Assembly (NCBI GenBank): GCA_963931615.1
Contig: OZ007032.1
Coordinates: forward strand, 1,736,001 to 1,800,000
Direction of reading: 5' to 3'
Length of the DNA: 64,000 nt
Origin: Coprenecus sp902388455
Lineage (GTDB): Bacteria > Bacteroidota > Bacteroidia > Bacteroidales > UBA932
The number at the start of each line of letters is the position of its first letter. The first letter of the stretch is position 1. The translations under genes and the position numbers were made by a program. Shown here one piece after another: positions 9,595 to 21,464 of the stretch. A model generated the notes under the pieces. That model was not told the DNA's origin. It worked only from the letters and a program-made list of their open reading frames with translations, and did no database searches.

Positions 9595-10860
9595 ATGAAA
9601 AAAAGTTTGATTTTACTTTCCATCTGTTCCGCGGTCCTGTTGACCTCCTGCGGAACATCCTCTTACTATGCATCTTCCAGCTTTGAAGACGGCATATATT
9701 ACAGGCCCTCTCAAGAGAGCCGCGCAAAAGTGGAGGCGGACAACGCTGAAGTGCGCAGACTCATCGAGCAGACCCGTCAGGAAGCAGCCAGGTTTTCGGA
9801 CACCATCGTCATAGCCAGTGCAAACAGTACGCTGGATGTATCCTATACTCCTGACACACAATACACCATCATGTTCGATGACCAGCTGGACTCATTGGGT
9901 CAGCTCAATCTCAATTTCAACTTCGATGACTGGTATCCCTGCTACGGATACCGTGACTACTACTCGTACTGGGACTGGAGATACTGGAATGTTTTCGGTC
10001 CGTCATGGCACAGATGGGGATGGTACAATTCCTGGTATTGGGGATGGTACGACCCCTGGTACTGGAGTTGGGGAATAGGTTTCGCATGGGATCCCTGGTA
10101 TGGACCGTGGGGATGGTTCGGTCCCGGATACTGGGGACCCGGATACTGGGGATGGTATGATCCCTGGTACGGGCCGTGGGGATATCCTGTCGCATCAGTT
10201 CCACCCTCCTATCACTTCCATGGCAAAAGAAATGTTGCCGTCCGCACCGGCGGTCAGGCTGGAGGCCGGCTTGCAGTATCAGGCGGCAGCTCCTCCATCC
10301 GCGAAGGGGGCAGAGCATCCAGACCGTCCATGTCCGTAGTCAGAGGACGCAGCGTACAGATTGCTGACAGAGGAGCCGCTTCCCAAAGCGCTGTCCGCAG
10401 AGGAAGGACACTGCAGGCAGCAGGCTCAGGCATCAATCTCGGAGAAAGATATGTCAACCGCGGCAGTGTCAGCACCGTCAATCCCGACAGACAGGGAACT
10501 CTTACAAGAGGTCGGACAGCTTACGGCAACAGCACCGCAGGAAACAGTTCATTCCGCAGAGCATCCTCCGGAGCCGCTTCCGGATTCCGCCGTGCCTCAA
10601 GTTCCGGAACCAGTTTCCGCAACCCCTTCGAGAACCGCAGCTACAACAACCCGCGTATCTCGACAGGCATCAGCAGGGACTTCGACCGGTCCTTCAACAG
10701 AAGCGAAGGGATAAACCGCCAGACGACCATTAACAGGAACACATACAACAGCAATTCCTCCAGGTCATTCAGCACAGGCAGAAGCATCTCGCGATCTTCG
10801 ATGAGCGGCGGCAGGACCTACAGCGGAGGAGGCTCCCGGAGTGGAGGAGGAAGACGTTAA
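9595..10860 (+). CDS. Trp/Tyr-rich predicted lipoprotein
   Basis: A 421-residue protein in three parts. Residues 1-19 are a lipoprotein signal with the lipobox LLTSC (Cys19). Residues about 20-110 are an ordinary globular-looking region with a charged helix (VEADNAEVRRLIEQTRQEAA). Residues about 113-197 hold some 22 tryptophans plus many Tyr, Gly and Pro in repeats of the type WYDPWYWSW and GPGYWGWYDPWYGPWG. Residues 205-421 are low-complexity Ser/Arg/Gly/Asn. I do not recognise a function. The composition suggests a surface or periplasmic scaffold that binds glycan, peptidoglycan or itself. It is followed after 26 bp by a FadL-like porin gene. Confidence 0.85.
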   Translation: MKKSLILLSICSAVLLTSCGTSSYYASSSFEDGIYYRPSQESRAKVEADNAEVRRLIEQTRQEAARFSDTIVIASANSTLDVSYTPDTQYTIMFDDQLDSLGQLNLNFNFDDWYPCYGYRDYYSYWDWRYWNVFGPSWHRWGWYNSWYWGWYDPWYWSWGIGFAWDPWYGPWGWFGPGYWGPGYWGWYDPWYGPWGYPVASVPPSYHFHGKRNVAVRTGGQAGGRLAVSGGSSSIREGGRASRPSMSVVRGRSVQIADRGAASQSAVRRGRTLQAAGSGINLGERYVNRGSVSTVNPDRQGTLTRGRTAYGNSTAGNSSFRRASSGAASGFRRASSSGTSFRNPFENRSYNNPRISTGISRDFDRSFNRSEGINRQTTINRNTYNSNSSRSFSTGRSISRSSMSGGRTYSGGGSRSGGGRR

Positions 10861-10886
10861 TATTTTATCATTGATTGTTTGTCACC

Positions 10887-12455
10887 ATGTTCAGAAAAAT
10901 ACTTTTAACATCAGCTTTCATTGCGGGGGCGTTGCAGGCTTATGCCCAGCTGACACCCTCCTACACCTACAATGCCCTGCTGTTTTCCAGCCAGTACTAT
11001 GACGGTACTGCCAGAAGCCTGGCCATGGGCAATGCAATGACAGCCCTGGGAGGAGACCTCGGAGTCCTTTCATACAATCCGGCTGCCTCCGGAATATATT
11101 ATTACACAGAGTTCACAATGACTCCGTCACTTTACTCAAGTATCAGTCATAATTCTTTCCTCGGGAATAAGTCAAGCTCATCCCGCAACCGTTTCGCTCT
11201 GTCCAACATCGGATGGGTCGGCTCTTTTGAGACCGGACGCACCCGAGGACTGCTCAACTTCAACCTGGCAATCACAGCCAATCAGACCAACAACTTCGCA
11301 TTCCGCAGCTCCGGAAGCGGCATTCAGAACAGCAGCAGCTACCTGGGCAGCCTTGCAGCCTCCATGCCTGCCATAAACAGCGAGCTTATCACGATGCAGG
11401 ATGATTATGACGAACGTCCCTTTTACAGAGGCGATGTCTCCTGGAGCCAGGTATTGGCATGGAACACAGGACTGATGGACTACCTGGACGGAAATCCGAC
11501 CACTTACATAGGAGCCACTGAGAATATAGGAGAGAACGGTAAGTTCAAGATTCCAGGATCACTCGTCCAGGATTTCTACAGAGAAAAGACTGGTTACGTA
11601 CAGGACATCGTCATAAATGCTTCCGGCAACGTGGACAATATCTTCTTTTTCGGAGTAAGCGTAACACTTCAGAGCATTCTGATGAACGAGTACACCTCCA
11701 TAACGGAACAGGCCCTCAATTCTGCCGATTTCAGTATTGACAACGGAGGTACCGGATTCACAGACTTCACAAGGGAATACCAGATGTCCACCTCCGGACT
11801 GGGAGTGGATATCTCCGCCGGATTTCTGGTCAGGCCGGTGGCAGGCCTCACCATAGGAGGTTCCATATCGACTCCGGACTGGATGTTCCTCAACGAGACC
11901 TGGGTCGAAAGCATGAGCGGCAACACCGAATTACACGGATACGGCAGCGTAGTCTCTCCTACTGGATCCAACTCATACCGGGTCACAGCTCCATTCAAAT
12001 GGAATCTCGGTGCAGCATATACATTCGGTAACTTCATGGCCATAGGTGTGGATTACGAAAGGACTGATTACTCCGACATCATCATGTCCTCATCCAGCGG
12101 TGACCGCAGTATCTTCCAGTACGAGAACGAGTACATGAAGTCAGGATACCAGGCTGTCAACAACATCAGGGCCGGCATTGAGGCATGGCCGCACAAGCAG
12201 TTGGCAATACGCCTGGGATACAATTACTACAGTTCCTCCGAGAAATATTTCGATAACTCCCGTCACTACGCATCGGCAGGCCTGGGCTTTAGGACAGCCG
12301 GAGGATTTTTCATCGACCTGGCCTACCAGCAGCAGTGCAATTTCAACAACAACACCTTCCTCCTTTACGAGAGCTACGAGAACCTGGCGGCACCTGCGGC
12401 CTCAGAGGACTTCCTGAACTGGAAGCTGCTGCTGACCCTGGGTTGGAGATTCTAG
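10887..12455 (+). CDS. FadL/OmpP1-like outer-membrane transport protein
   Basis: A 522-residue predicted beta-barrel with a signal peptide (MFRKILLTSAFIAG..., cleavage near AYAQ). The start of the mature part (RSLAMGNAMTALGGDLGVLSYNPAA) is the N-terminal signature of the OmpP1/FadL/TodX family, and the protein ends in a beta-strand with Trp-Arg-Phe. These proteins pass hydrophobic compounds through the outer membrane. I place the start at the ATG at 10887 rather than a TTG 12 bp upstream. It lies 26 bp after the lipoprotein gene, so the pair is probably co-transcribed. Confidence 0.85.
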   Translation: MFRKILLTSAFIAGALQAYAQLTPSYTYNALLFSSQYYDGTARSLAMGNAMTALGGDLGVLSYNPAASGIYYYTEFTMTPSLYSSISHNSFLGNKSSSSRNRFALSNIGWVGSFETGRTRGLLNFNLAITANQTNNFAFRSSGSGIQNSSSYLGSLAASMPAINSELITMQDDYDERPFYRGDVSWSQVLAWNTGLMDYLDGNPTTYIGATENIGENGKFKIPGSLVQDFYREKTGYVQDIVINASGNVDNIFFFGVSVTLQSILMNEYTSITEQALNSADFSIDNGGTGFTDFTREYQMSTSGLGVDISAGFLVRPVAGLTIGGSISTPDWMFLNETWVESMSGNTELHGYGSVVSPTGSNSYRVTAPFKWNLGAAYTFGNFMAIGVDYERTDYSDIIMSSSSGDRSIFQYENEYMKSGYQAVNNIRAGIEAWPHKQLAIRLGYNYYSSSEKYFDNSRHYASAGLGFRTAGGFFIDLAYQQQCNFNNNTFLLYESYENLAAPAASEDFLNWKLLLTLGWRF

Positions 12456-12461
12456 CCGGCT

Positions 12462-13097
12462 TCAAGACAGAGCCAGATAGGACAAGGCATCAGGCCCCTC
12501 GTTGAACAGAAGATCTACAGCACTGAGTCCGGGGATAAATCCAAATTTTGCCAAGAATACCTGATAATAAGGTCTGAGACGGTCTCTGAAAATTTCAGGG
12601 ACCGTTTTTTTCGGATGGAGGGCATCCCTCAGGTCCAGAAATTCCGGGCCGTAGCTCTGACGGTACTCTTCTGTCAGCGAGACACTGCAACGAATGCCCA
12701 GTAAATCCAGAAGGCGTAAAGTTAGAGCCATATTGAGGTCCAGCAGGCCCGCAGGTCTGGATTCCAATATTGGGAAAATGTCATCCTGATAATATTCAAA
12801 AAAAGCGGAAGTCCTGTACGCAGAAACAATAGCCCGCTCATGCTGCTGCAGCCACGGCTTTGAATAATCCACCACCGCCATGGATATTCCCCTGGAATTC
12901 TCAGGCATTGAGACAGGTACGGTCAAAGACAGAACACCGTCACAGGCATAAATCCTGCAACGGTTTCTGTAACTTTGCTTTACATAAGACTCCTGCGCCT
13001 CTATCAGAATACTGCCGGTCATGGCCGCAGCCATAAAATACTCCACCGGAGGGAAATAAGCCGTAGAAAGCACGGCGCAGACCGGACGGCTAGTCAT
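12462..13097 (-). CDS. WbqC-like family protein
   Basis: This 211-residue protein matches the WbqC-like family: it starts CAVLSTAYFPPVEYF and has RNRCRIYACDGVLSLTVPV in the middle. The family occurs near polysaccharide and lipid A genes; its enzymatic role is unproven. The start codon overlaps the stop of lpxA by 8 bp, so it is the last gene of the lpxD-lpxC-lpxA operon and may have a role in lipopolysaccharide assembly (inference). Confidence 0.88.
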   Translation of the reverse strand: MTSRPVCAVLSTAYFPPVEYFMAAAMTGSILIEAQESYVKQSYRNRCRIYACDGVLSLTVPVSMPENSRGISMAVVDYSKPWLQQHERAIVSAYRTSAFFEYYQDDIFPILESRPAGLLDLNMALTLRLLDLLGIRCSVSLTEEYRQSYGPEFLDLRDALHPKKTVPEIFRDRLRPYYQVFLAKFGFIPGLSAVDLLFNEGPDALSYLALS

Positions 13098-13881
13098 CAG
13101 CCGACAGGTCTGAGTACTTGACTATACCTCTCTTGGATGCACGGATAAAGTTGAGTATATTGTCCCTTTCTATGCAAGGAGGAACTTCTCTCTCCACCTC
13201 TATGCAGGCATCGCTGCGGTTGAGTCCGCTATTGTAGATTATGCGGTAAATCTCACGGATACGGTCTATCTGTTCATTTGTGAATCCGCGGCGCCGCAGG
13301 CCGACATTGTTCAGACCGCAGAAAGACAGAGGTGCGCGTCCGGCCAGGGCATAGGGCGGCACATCCTTTCCTATCAGGGAACCTCCCTGAATCATGGCAT
13401 GCATGCCGATACGGGTAAACTGATGGGCCAGTGAGCCGCCTCCGATGATAGCCCAGTCATCTACATCCGTCTCTCCTGCCAGCCCCACATAACTGGTCTG
13501 TATGACGTGATTTCCGATATGACAGTCATGCGCCACATGCGCATACGACATAATAAGGCAATTATCTCCGATTTTGGTCAGAAGCTTGCCGCTGGCAGCC
13601 GTACCCCTGTTCACTGTCGCACACTCACGGATAACCGTATTGTCGCCTATTTCTACCCAGGTCACCTCCCCGGAGAACTTCATATCCTGAGGAATGGCAC
13701 CAATCACGGCTCCCGGGAATATCTTGCAGTTTTTACCTATTTTCACATAATCAAAAATAGTCACATGAGGGCCGATTACACATCCCTCTCCTATTTCCAC
13801 ATTCTCCGCTATATACGTGAAAGGTCCTATCTCCACATTTGCGGCAATCTTGGCATTTGGGTTTACTGCTGAGAACTGCAT
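13090..13881 (-). CDS. lpxA: Acyl-[ACP]-UDP-N-acetylglucosamine O-acyltransferase
   Basis: A 263-residue left-handed beta-helix acyltransferase with hexapeptide repeats (VEIGPFTYIAENVEIGEGCVIG) and the catalytic histidine in SYAHVAHDCHIG. It adds a 3-hydroxyacyl chain to UDP-GlcNAc, the first step of lipid A synthesis, in the cytoplasm. The C-terminal helical part binds ACP. It begins 8 bp after the lpxC stop. Length and motifs are normal. Confidence 0.96.
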   Translation of the reverse strand: MQFSAVNPNAKIAANVEIGPFTYIAENVEIGEGCVIGPHVTIFDYVKIGKNCKIFPGAVIGAIPQDMKFSGEVTWVEIGDNTVIRECATVNRGTAASGKLLTKIGDNCLIMSYAHVAHDCHIGNHVIQTSYVGLAGETDVDDWAIIGGGSLAHQFTRIGMHAMIQGGSLIGKDVPPYALAGRAPLSFCGLNNVGLRRRGFTNEQIDRIREIYRIIYNSGLNRSDACIEVEREVPPCIERDNILNFIRASKRGIVKYSDLSADD

Positions 13882-13889
13882 AGTTTTAT

Positions 13890-14819
13890 CTATTTATTAT
13901 TTAATTCATTCTTTACCATCTCTCTCACAATCCGTGCCACGGCAGTGTTAATCTTATGACCGGACTTGTCCGCCACAACCCTTCCTTTTATTCTGGTTCC
14001 GATGAGGGTAAAATCTCCTATAAGATCCAACAGCTTGTGCCTTCCGCACTCGTCCGGAAAATGGAGGCTGACATTGTTAAGATAGCCTTCCGGAAGGACA
14101 TCCACTTTGCCGACATTGAACAGAGCCGCCATTCTTTCCAACGTCTCATCCGAAACAGGATGCTCCACGATTACTATGGCGTTTTCCAGGTCCCCTCCCT
14201 TGATGAGATTATTATTAAAGAGGTATTCCAGTTCATGGAAGAAAACAAACGTGCGGCATGGAGCCACATCCGAGGCATAATTTACCGTCCTGTCAAAATG
14301 TATTTTCTGGATTCCGAGGACATGAGAGTTGAAATCGACTGTCAGGTCGACCGAGAACTCATCAGCCGGATATATCGATATCTCCGATCCGGTCTTCTCG
14401 TCGCGGTAGTGCACGGTCTCCTGAATTTTGAAATAGGACCTCGGCTCGTCCTGTTCCTGTAGACCGTCCGCGCAGATAGCCTTAACGTACGGGAGAGCGC
14501 TTCCGTCCAGTATCGGAATCTCCGGAGCACTGACCGTCACCTTTGCATTGTCCACCCCGAGGCCGGTAAGAGCTGACAGCAGATGCTCTATCGTTGATAC
14601 GCCCACAGCCCCCTTTTTCAAGGTAGTTCCTCTTTGTGTTGCAGTAACATAATCCGCGAGCGCCTCAATCTCCGCATCCGGTCCCAGATCCTCCCTTATA
14701 AAACGGATGCCGTACCCGGCCGGTGCCGGAGATATTCTCATTTTGACCTTTATTCCTGAATGAAGTCCCTTCCCTTCGAATGTATATTCTTTTTTAAGAG
14801 TTTTCTGATTGTCGAGCAT
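13890..14819 (-). CDS. lpxC: UDP-3-O-acyl-N-acetylglucosamine deacetylase, stand-alone form
   Basis: This 309-residue zinc amidohydrolase catalyses the committed step of lipid A synthesis. Zinc ligands are visible in TIEHLLSALTGLGVDN and in CGRHKLLDLIGDF (His and Asp). The length equals that of the free-standing proteobacterial enzyme. In many Bacteroidales the gene instead codes a ~460-residue LpxC-FabZ fusion; here the FabZ dehydratase part is absent and lpxA follows after 8 bp. Confidence 0.96.
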   Translation of the reverse strand: MLDNQKTLKKEYTFEGKGLHSGIKVKMRISPAPAGYGIRFIREDLGPDAEIEALADYVTATQRGTTLKKGAVGVSTIEHLLSALTGLGVDNAKVTVSAPEIPILDGSALPYVKAICADGLQEQDEPRSYFKIQETVHYRDEKTGSEISIYPADEFSVDLTVDFNSHVLGIQKIHFDRTVNYASDVAPCRTFVFFHELEYLFNNNLIKGGDLENAIVIVEHPVSDETLERMAALFNVGKVDVLPEGYLNNVSLHFPDECGRHKLLDLIGDFTLIGTRIKGRVVADKSGHKINTAVARIVREMVKNELNNK

Positions 14820-14841
14820 AATTTTTTAAGTGATTTTATTC

Positions 14842-15834
14842 TTACTGCTTCCGTCCATTGCGTCTGAATACCGCATAAGCTCTCATGAAATCCTTGTGAT
14901 CCATTGCCGGACTTCCCAACAAAGTCCTGCCCTCCTCCTTGATATCCGACATAAGTCCGGCCTGGGCTCCGATCATGGTACGGTCCGCGATGTGGATATG
15001 ACCGGCAAAGCCGACCTGACCTCCTATCATGCATGACCTTCCTATCTTGGTAGAACCTGCGATACCGGCCTGGGCTGCGATTACCGTATTGGAACCGATG
15101 ACCACATTATGCGCCACCTGGATAAGATTATCCAGCTTGACGCCTTTCTCTATAAGAGTGGTGCCCATTGTCGAACGGTCGATGACCGTATTGGCTCCTA
15201 TCTCGCAGTCATCCTCTATTGTCACGATACCGGTCTGAGGAATCTTTTTATATGAACCGTCAGCCGTAGGAGCAAAACCGAACCCGTCCGAGCCTATGAC
15301 CGCTCCGGCATGAATAATACAGTTATTGCCTATTTTACAGCCCTTATATATTTTCACTCCGGGATAGATGATGCAGTTCTCGCCTACGACCACTCCATCT
15401 CCCAGATACACCTGAGGATATATCTGGGTTCCGCGTCCTACTCTGACCTTCTTTCCGACATAGGCCAGTGCACCGACATAGACTCCTTTATCCAGTTTGG
15501 CGGACCAGGATATTCTGGCAGAGAAGGCTCTGCCGCGACGCTTTTCGGACTTGAGGGTGTTGAGAAGATCCAGAAGGGAGGCTATGGCCTCATACGCATT
15601 GTCAACTTTGACCAGTGTTGCAGATACGCTTTCCTTAGGTTCGAATGATTTATTTATAAGGATGATACTTGCTTTGCAGGTATACAGATAATGTTCATAT
15701 TTCGGATTCGCCAGAAAGCAGAGCGTTCCAGGCTTACCGGACTCTATACGGGCCACGGACGACACCGTTGCCTCCGGGTCGCCTACAATCTCTCCGCCGA
15801 GATGCTCCGCTATAACTTTTGCACTTATCTCCAT
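14842..15834 (-). CDS. lpxD: UDP-3-O-acylglucosamine N-acyltransferase
   Basis: This 330-residue enzyme has an N-terminal uridine-binding domain (residues 1-100, including PGTLCFLANPKY) and a left-handed beta-helix with hexapeptide repeats. The catalytic His is in LIQVAHNVVIG. It adds the second 3-hydroxyacyl chain in lipid A synthesis. It is the first gene of the lpxD-lpxC-lpxA-wbqC operon and is divergent from the rimP operon. Confidence 0.96.
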   Translation of the reverse strand: MEISAKVIAEHLGGEIVGDPEATVSSVARIESGKPGTLCFLANPKYEHYLYTCKASIILINKSFEPKESVSATLVKVDNAYEAIASLLDLLNTLKSEKRRGRAFSARISWSAKLDKGVYVGALAYVGKKVRVGRGTQIYPQVYLGDGVVVGENCIIYPGVKIYKGCKIGNNCIIHAGAVIGSDGFGFAPTADGSYKKIPQTGIVTIEDDCEIGANTVIDRSTMGTTLIEKGVKLDNLIQVAHNVVIGSNTVIAAQAGIAGSTKIGRSCMIGGQVGFAGHIHIADRTMIGAQAGLMSDIKEEGRTLLGSPAMDHKDFMRAYAVFRRNGRKQ

Positions 15835-15871
15835 AGTAGGGGAAATTTTAGCTGCAAAGAAAACACTTTTT

Positions 15872-15903
15872 TTTGGAATTTATACACAAAACCCTTATTT
15901 TTG
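15872..15903 (+). promoter_or_regulatory. Promoter of the rimP-nusA-infB operon
   Basis: A -33 TTTG at 15872-15875 and a -7 TATTTTTG at 15896-15903 are separated by 20 bp, an excellent match to the Bacteroidota consensus. The rimP ATG is 74 bp downstream, leaving a leader of about 65 nt. Confidence 0.8.
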
Positions 15904-15977
15904 TGCGGATTTGGAAGAGGAAAGGGACGGTGAGTCCCTTTCGTTTTATCTACAACTCACGTAAAACAGACATCCTC

Positions 15978-16241
15978 ATGATTGAAAAAAACATCATAGA
16001 ACAGATTGCCGCACCATATATGGAAGAGCACGGTCTTGAGCTGGCAGACATCAAAGTCAACAAGGCCAATAACATCAAGGTCTATTTCCGTACACCCGGC
16101 CGTCCTGCATGCATTGACGACTGCGTGGCTCTGAGCCGCTGGATTGAGGCGCACCTGGACAGGGACAAAGAGGATTTTTCCCTGATGGTAAGCTCCGCCG
16201 GAGATGGTACTGCCGCGGATGACAATGACAATAATAATTAA
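15978..16241 (+). CDS. rimP: RimP-like ribosome maturation factor, N-terminal domain only
   Basis: An 87-residue protein that matches the N-terminal domain of RimP (CIDDCVALSRWIEAHLDRDKEDF, then SSAG) and then stops in an acidic Asn/Asp tail (DGTAADDNDNNN). Normal Bacteroidales RimP is about 155 residues, with a C-terminal SH3-like domain. Only 18 bp separate this stop from nusA, so the second domain is not hidden in another frame. Its place at the head of the rimP-nusA-infB operon supports the identity. RimP aids 30S subunit assembly; whether this short form still works is unknown. The start is the ATG at 15978, 74 bp after the promoter. Confidence 0.85.
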   Translation: MIEKNIIEQIAAPYMEEHGLELADIKVNKANNIKVYFRTPGRPACIDDCVALSRWIEAHLDRDKEDFSLMVSSAGDGTAADDNDNNN

Positions 16242-16259
16242 TTAAATGATAAAACCGAC

Positions 16260-17492
16260 ATGGAAGTAAACCTGATCAGTACGTTTGCCGAATTCAAGGA
16301 ACTGAAGAATATCGACAGACCTACCATGATGAGCGTGCTGGAAAACATCTTCCGCACCCAGCTGGAGAAGATGTACGGCTCAGCAGACAATTTTGACATC
16401 ATCATCAACATCGACAAGGGAGACCTGGAAATCTGGAGGAACCGCGAAGTGGTGGAGAAAGTGGAGGACCCCAACACTCAGATATCCCTCGAGGAGGTAC
16501 ACAAAATCGACCCCTCATACGAAGTGGGTGAGGATTTTCCTGAAGAGGTCAAGCTATCCGATTTCGGCCGCAGAGGGATCCTCAACCTCCGTCAGAACCT
16601 TCAGGGCCGCATTGCAGACATAGAGAAGGCCAACCTCTACAACAAGTACAAGGACCGTATCCACGAAATTCTCGTCGGCGAGGTCTATCAGGTATGGAAG
16701 AAAGAGGTGCTTGTCATGGACGAGGACGGAAATGAGCTGGTACTCCCCAAGTCAGAACAGATACCGTCCGACTATTTTAAAAAAGGAGAGACCGTAAAGG
16801 CGGTCATCGAGAGTGTGGAAATGAGGAACAACACACCAGTCATCACCCTCTCACGCACCTCTCCGGCGTTCCTTGAGAGGCTTTTCGAGCAGGAAGTACC
16901 CGAAATATTCGACGGTCTTATTACCATCAAGAAAGTAGTCCGCATCCCCGGAGACCGGGCCAAGGTGGCAGTAGAATCCTACGACGAGCGCATCGATCCC
17001 GTAGGAGCATGCGTCGGTGTCAAGGGCTCTCGTATCCACAGCATCGTCCGGGAGCTGCGCAACGAGAACATAGACATCATCAACTGGACCTCCAACACCC
17101 AGCTGCTTATCCAGAGAGCACTCAGCCCGGCAAAAATATCATCCATGTCCATTAACGAGGAGACAAGACATATCCGCGTAAATCTCAGCCCCTCTGAAGT
17201 ATCCCTGGCTATTGGAAAGGGAGGAAGCAACATCAGGCTGGCTGGCCAGCTGGCCGGATACGAGATTGACGTATTCCGTGAGAATGAGGCCGGAGATGAC
17301 GAAGAGGACGTAATGCTGGATGAGTTCAATGACGAGATAGAACAGTGGATTATCGATGCCCTCAAAGGTATCGGATGTGATACTGCCAAGAGTGTACTGG
17401 CCCTCCCCGTAGATGAAATATGCCACAGAGCGGACTTGGACGAGGAGACTGTACAGGAAGTACAGAAGGTACTCCGTGCAGAGTTTGAATAA
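16260..17492 (+). CDS. nusA: Transcription termination/antitermination factor NusA
   Basis: This 410-residue protein has an N-terminal RNA-polymerase-binding domain (residues 1-130), an S1 domain (about 135-200, EILVGEVYQVWKKEVLVM) and two KH domains (GACVGVKGSRIHSIVREL and LAIGKGGSNIRLAGQL). It modulates pausing, termination and antitermination. It lacks the long C-terminal acidic repeats of the E. coli protein, as is usual in Bacteroidota. It is in the operon with rimP and infB. Confidence 0.96.
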   Translation: MEVNLISTFAEFKELKNIDRPTMMSVLENIFRTQLEKMYGSADNFDIIINIDKGDLEIWRNREVVEKVEDPNTQISLEEVHKIDPSYEVGEDFPEEVKLSDFGRRGILNLRQNLQGRIADIEKANLYNKYKDRIHEILVGEVYQVWKKEVLVMDEDGNELVLPKSEQIPSDYFKKGETVKAVIESVEMRNNTPVITLSRTSPAFLERLFEQEVPEIFDGLITIKKVVRIPGDRAKVAVESYDERIDPVGACVGVKGSRIHSIVRELRNENIDIINWTSNTQLLIQRALSPAKISSMSINEETRHIRVNLSPSEVSLAIGKGGSNIRLAGQLAGYEIDVFRENEAGDDEEDVMLDEFNDEIEQWIIDALKGIGCDTAKSVLALPVDEICHRADLDEETVQEVQKVLRAEFE

Positions 17493-17531
17493 CAGACAGG
17501 TAAAACGAATTATTAACTAAACACAACATTT

Positions 17532-20426
<2,895 letters not shown>

Positions 20427-20465
20427 TCAGGCCTGCCTCACAGGACAAATTCCAATAGTACCGAG

Positions 20466-20504
20466 AAGGATATCCAGAAGGCTTCAATTCCTGAGGATAT
20501 CCTT
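20466..20504 (+). terminator. Hairpin after infB
   Basis: A perfect 10-bp stem, AAGGATATCC with GGATATCCTT, has a 19-nt loop and only a short T run. It is a probable weak intrinsic terminator, 40 bp after the infB stop. Confidence 0.55.
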
Positions 20505-20534
20505 TAACGTTCAACCATTCAGCTAAAACCAACC

Positions 20535-21428
20535 ATGAAACAGGCAATGTACCTCAATCCTTTAACTCCCGTCACATTCCACAAAGTATTCGGACAGAAC
20601 CCTGAACTGACTACAGATTTTCTCAACACCCTGCTGCCTCCTGAAAAAGATGAGGACAGCATAACCAATTCTACGATAGATGCACACCAGAACGTAGAAT
20701 ATAACTGCAGTCACCTTTCAGAGCCCATAAGTATCCGCTGTACAAAGAAAAACGGAGATTCATTCATTGTAGAGACATTTCTGATTCACTTCAAAACAGA
20801 TAAAACACAGATTCTACAGGAAATCGAATCCGCCACTGCCATCCCGCACAACAAGAAAGAGCCTGTCCACTCACTGTTCATTCTGAAGGACTCTGTCCCC
20901 GATTCCGACAACTATTACACATTCAGACAGACAGTATCTGTTCTCCAACGCCACGGAGCTCCAGAGGGTTCCAAATTTATTTTCATAGAAACAAGCAATT
21001 GTTCAGGCAACACCAGCCCGTTATGGCTGCGCTTTCTATCTGAAATGAGCAGCTGCAGGCCGACTGTATCTCCGGAACTGCTCTCTGACCCCGTCATAGG
21101 AAAGGCCGTTGCTCTGCTTGATTCCGACACATACACTGAAATAGAGTTGAATACATACCATGCCTACATAGAGCTGGTCAAGACAGTCCGGTCCATCGCG
21201 GACAAAGCATATACCGCAGGACAGACCAATGGCCGCATAAAAGGACTTGAGGAAGGTTTCGACAAATGGTACAAGGACGGTGTCAACAGCGGCATCATGG
21301 CCGGCTCCATGCAGCAACAGCGCGAGAGCGCCAGAAGGATGAAAGCCGACGGAATATCCTCCGGCGACATCATTAGATGGACAGGCATCCGGGAATATGA
21401 GCTGGATACACTCGAACCTATACAATAA
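20535..21428 (+). CDS. Rpn/PD-(D/E)XK transposase-like protein with altered active site
   Basis: This 297-residue protein aligns with the Rpn family of recombination-promoting nucleases/PD-(D/E)XK transposases: it begins YLNPLTPVTFHKVFG...DFLNTLL and has RCTKKNGDSFIVE and SPLWLRFLSEM. In active members the core reads VDxRC...FIVEMQ. Here the Asp is Ser67 and the Gln is Phe82, with only Glu80 kept, so nuclease activity is doubtful. The C-terminus (ADGISSGDIIRWTGI) keeps the small helix-turn-helix-like tail. It lies alone between infB and a MATE exporter. The assignment rests on pattern recognition, not on a search. Confidence 0.75.
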   Translation: MKQAMYLNPLTPVTFHKVFGQNPELTTDFLNTLLPPEKDEDSITNSTIDAHQNVEYNCSHLSEPISIRCTKKNGDSFIVETFLIHFKTDKTQILQEIESATAIPHNKKEPVHSLFILKDSVPDSDNYYTFRQTVSVLQRHGAPEGSKFIFIETSNCSGNTSPLWLRFLSEMSSCRPTVSPELLSDPVIGKAVALLDSDTYTEIELNTYHAYIELVKTVRSIADKAYTAGQTNGRIKGLEEGFDKWYKDGVNSGIMAGSMQQQRESARRMKADGISSGDIIRWTGIREYELDTLEPIQ

Positions 21429-21464
21429 GTAAAATTCCAGATACAACTGATTTGGTTATGATTT

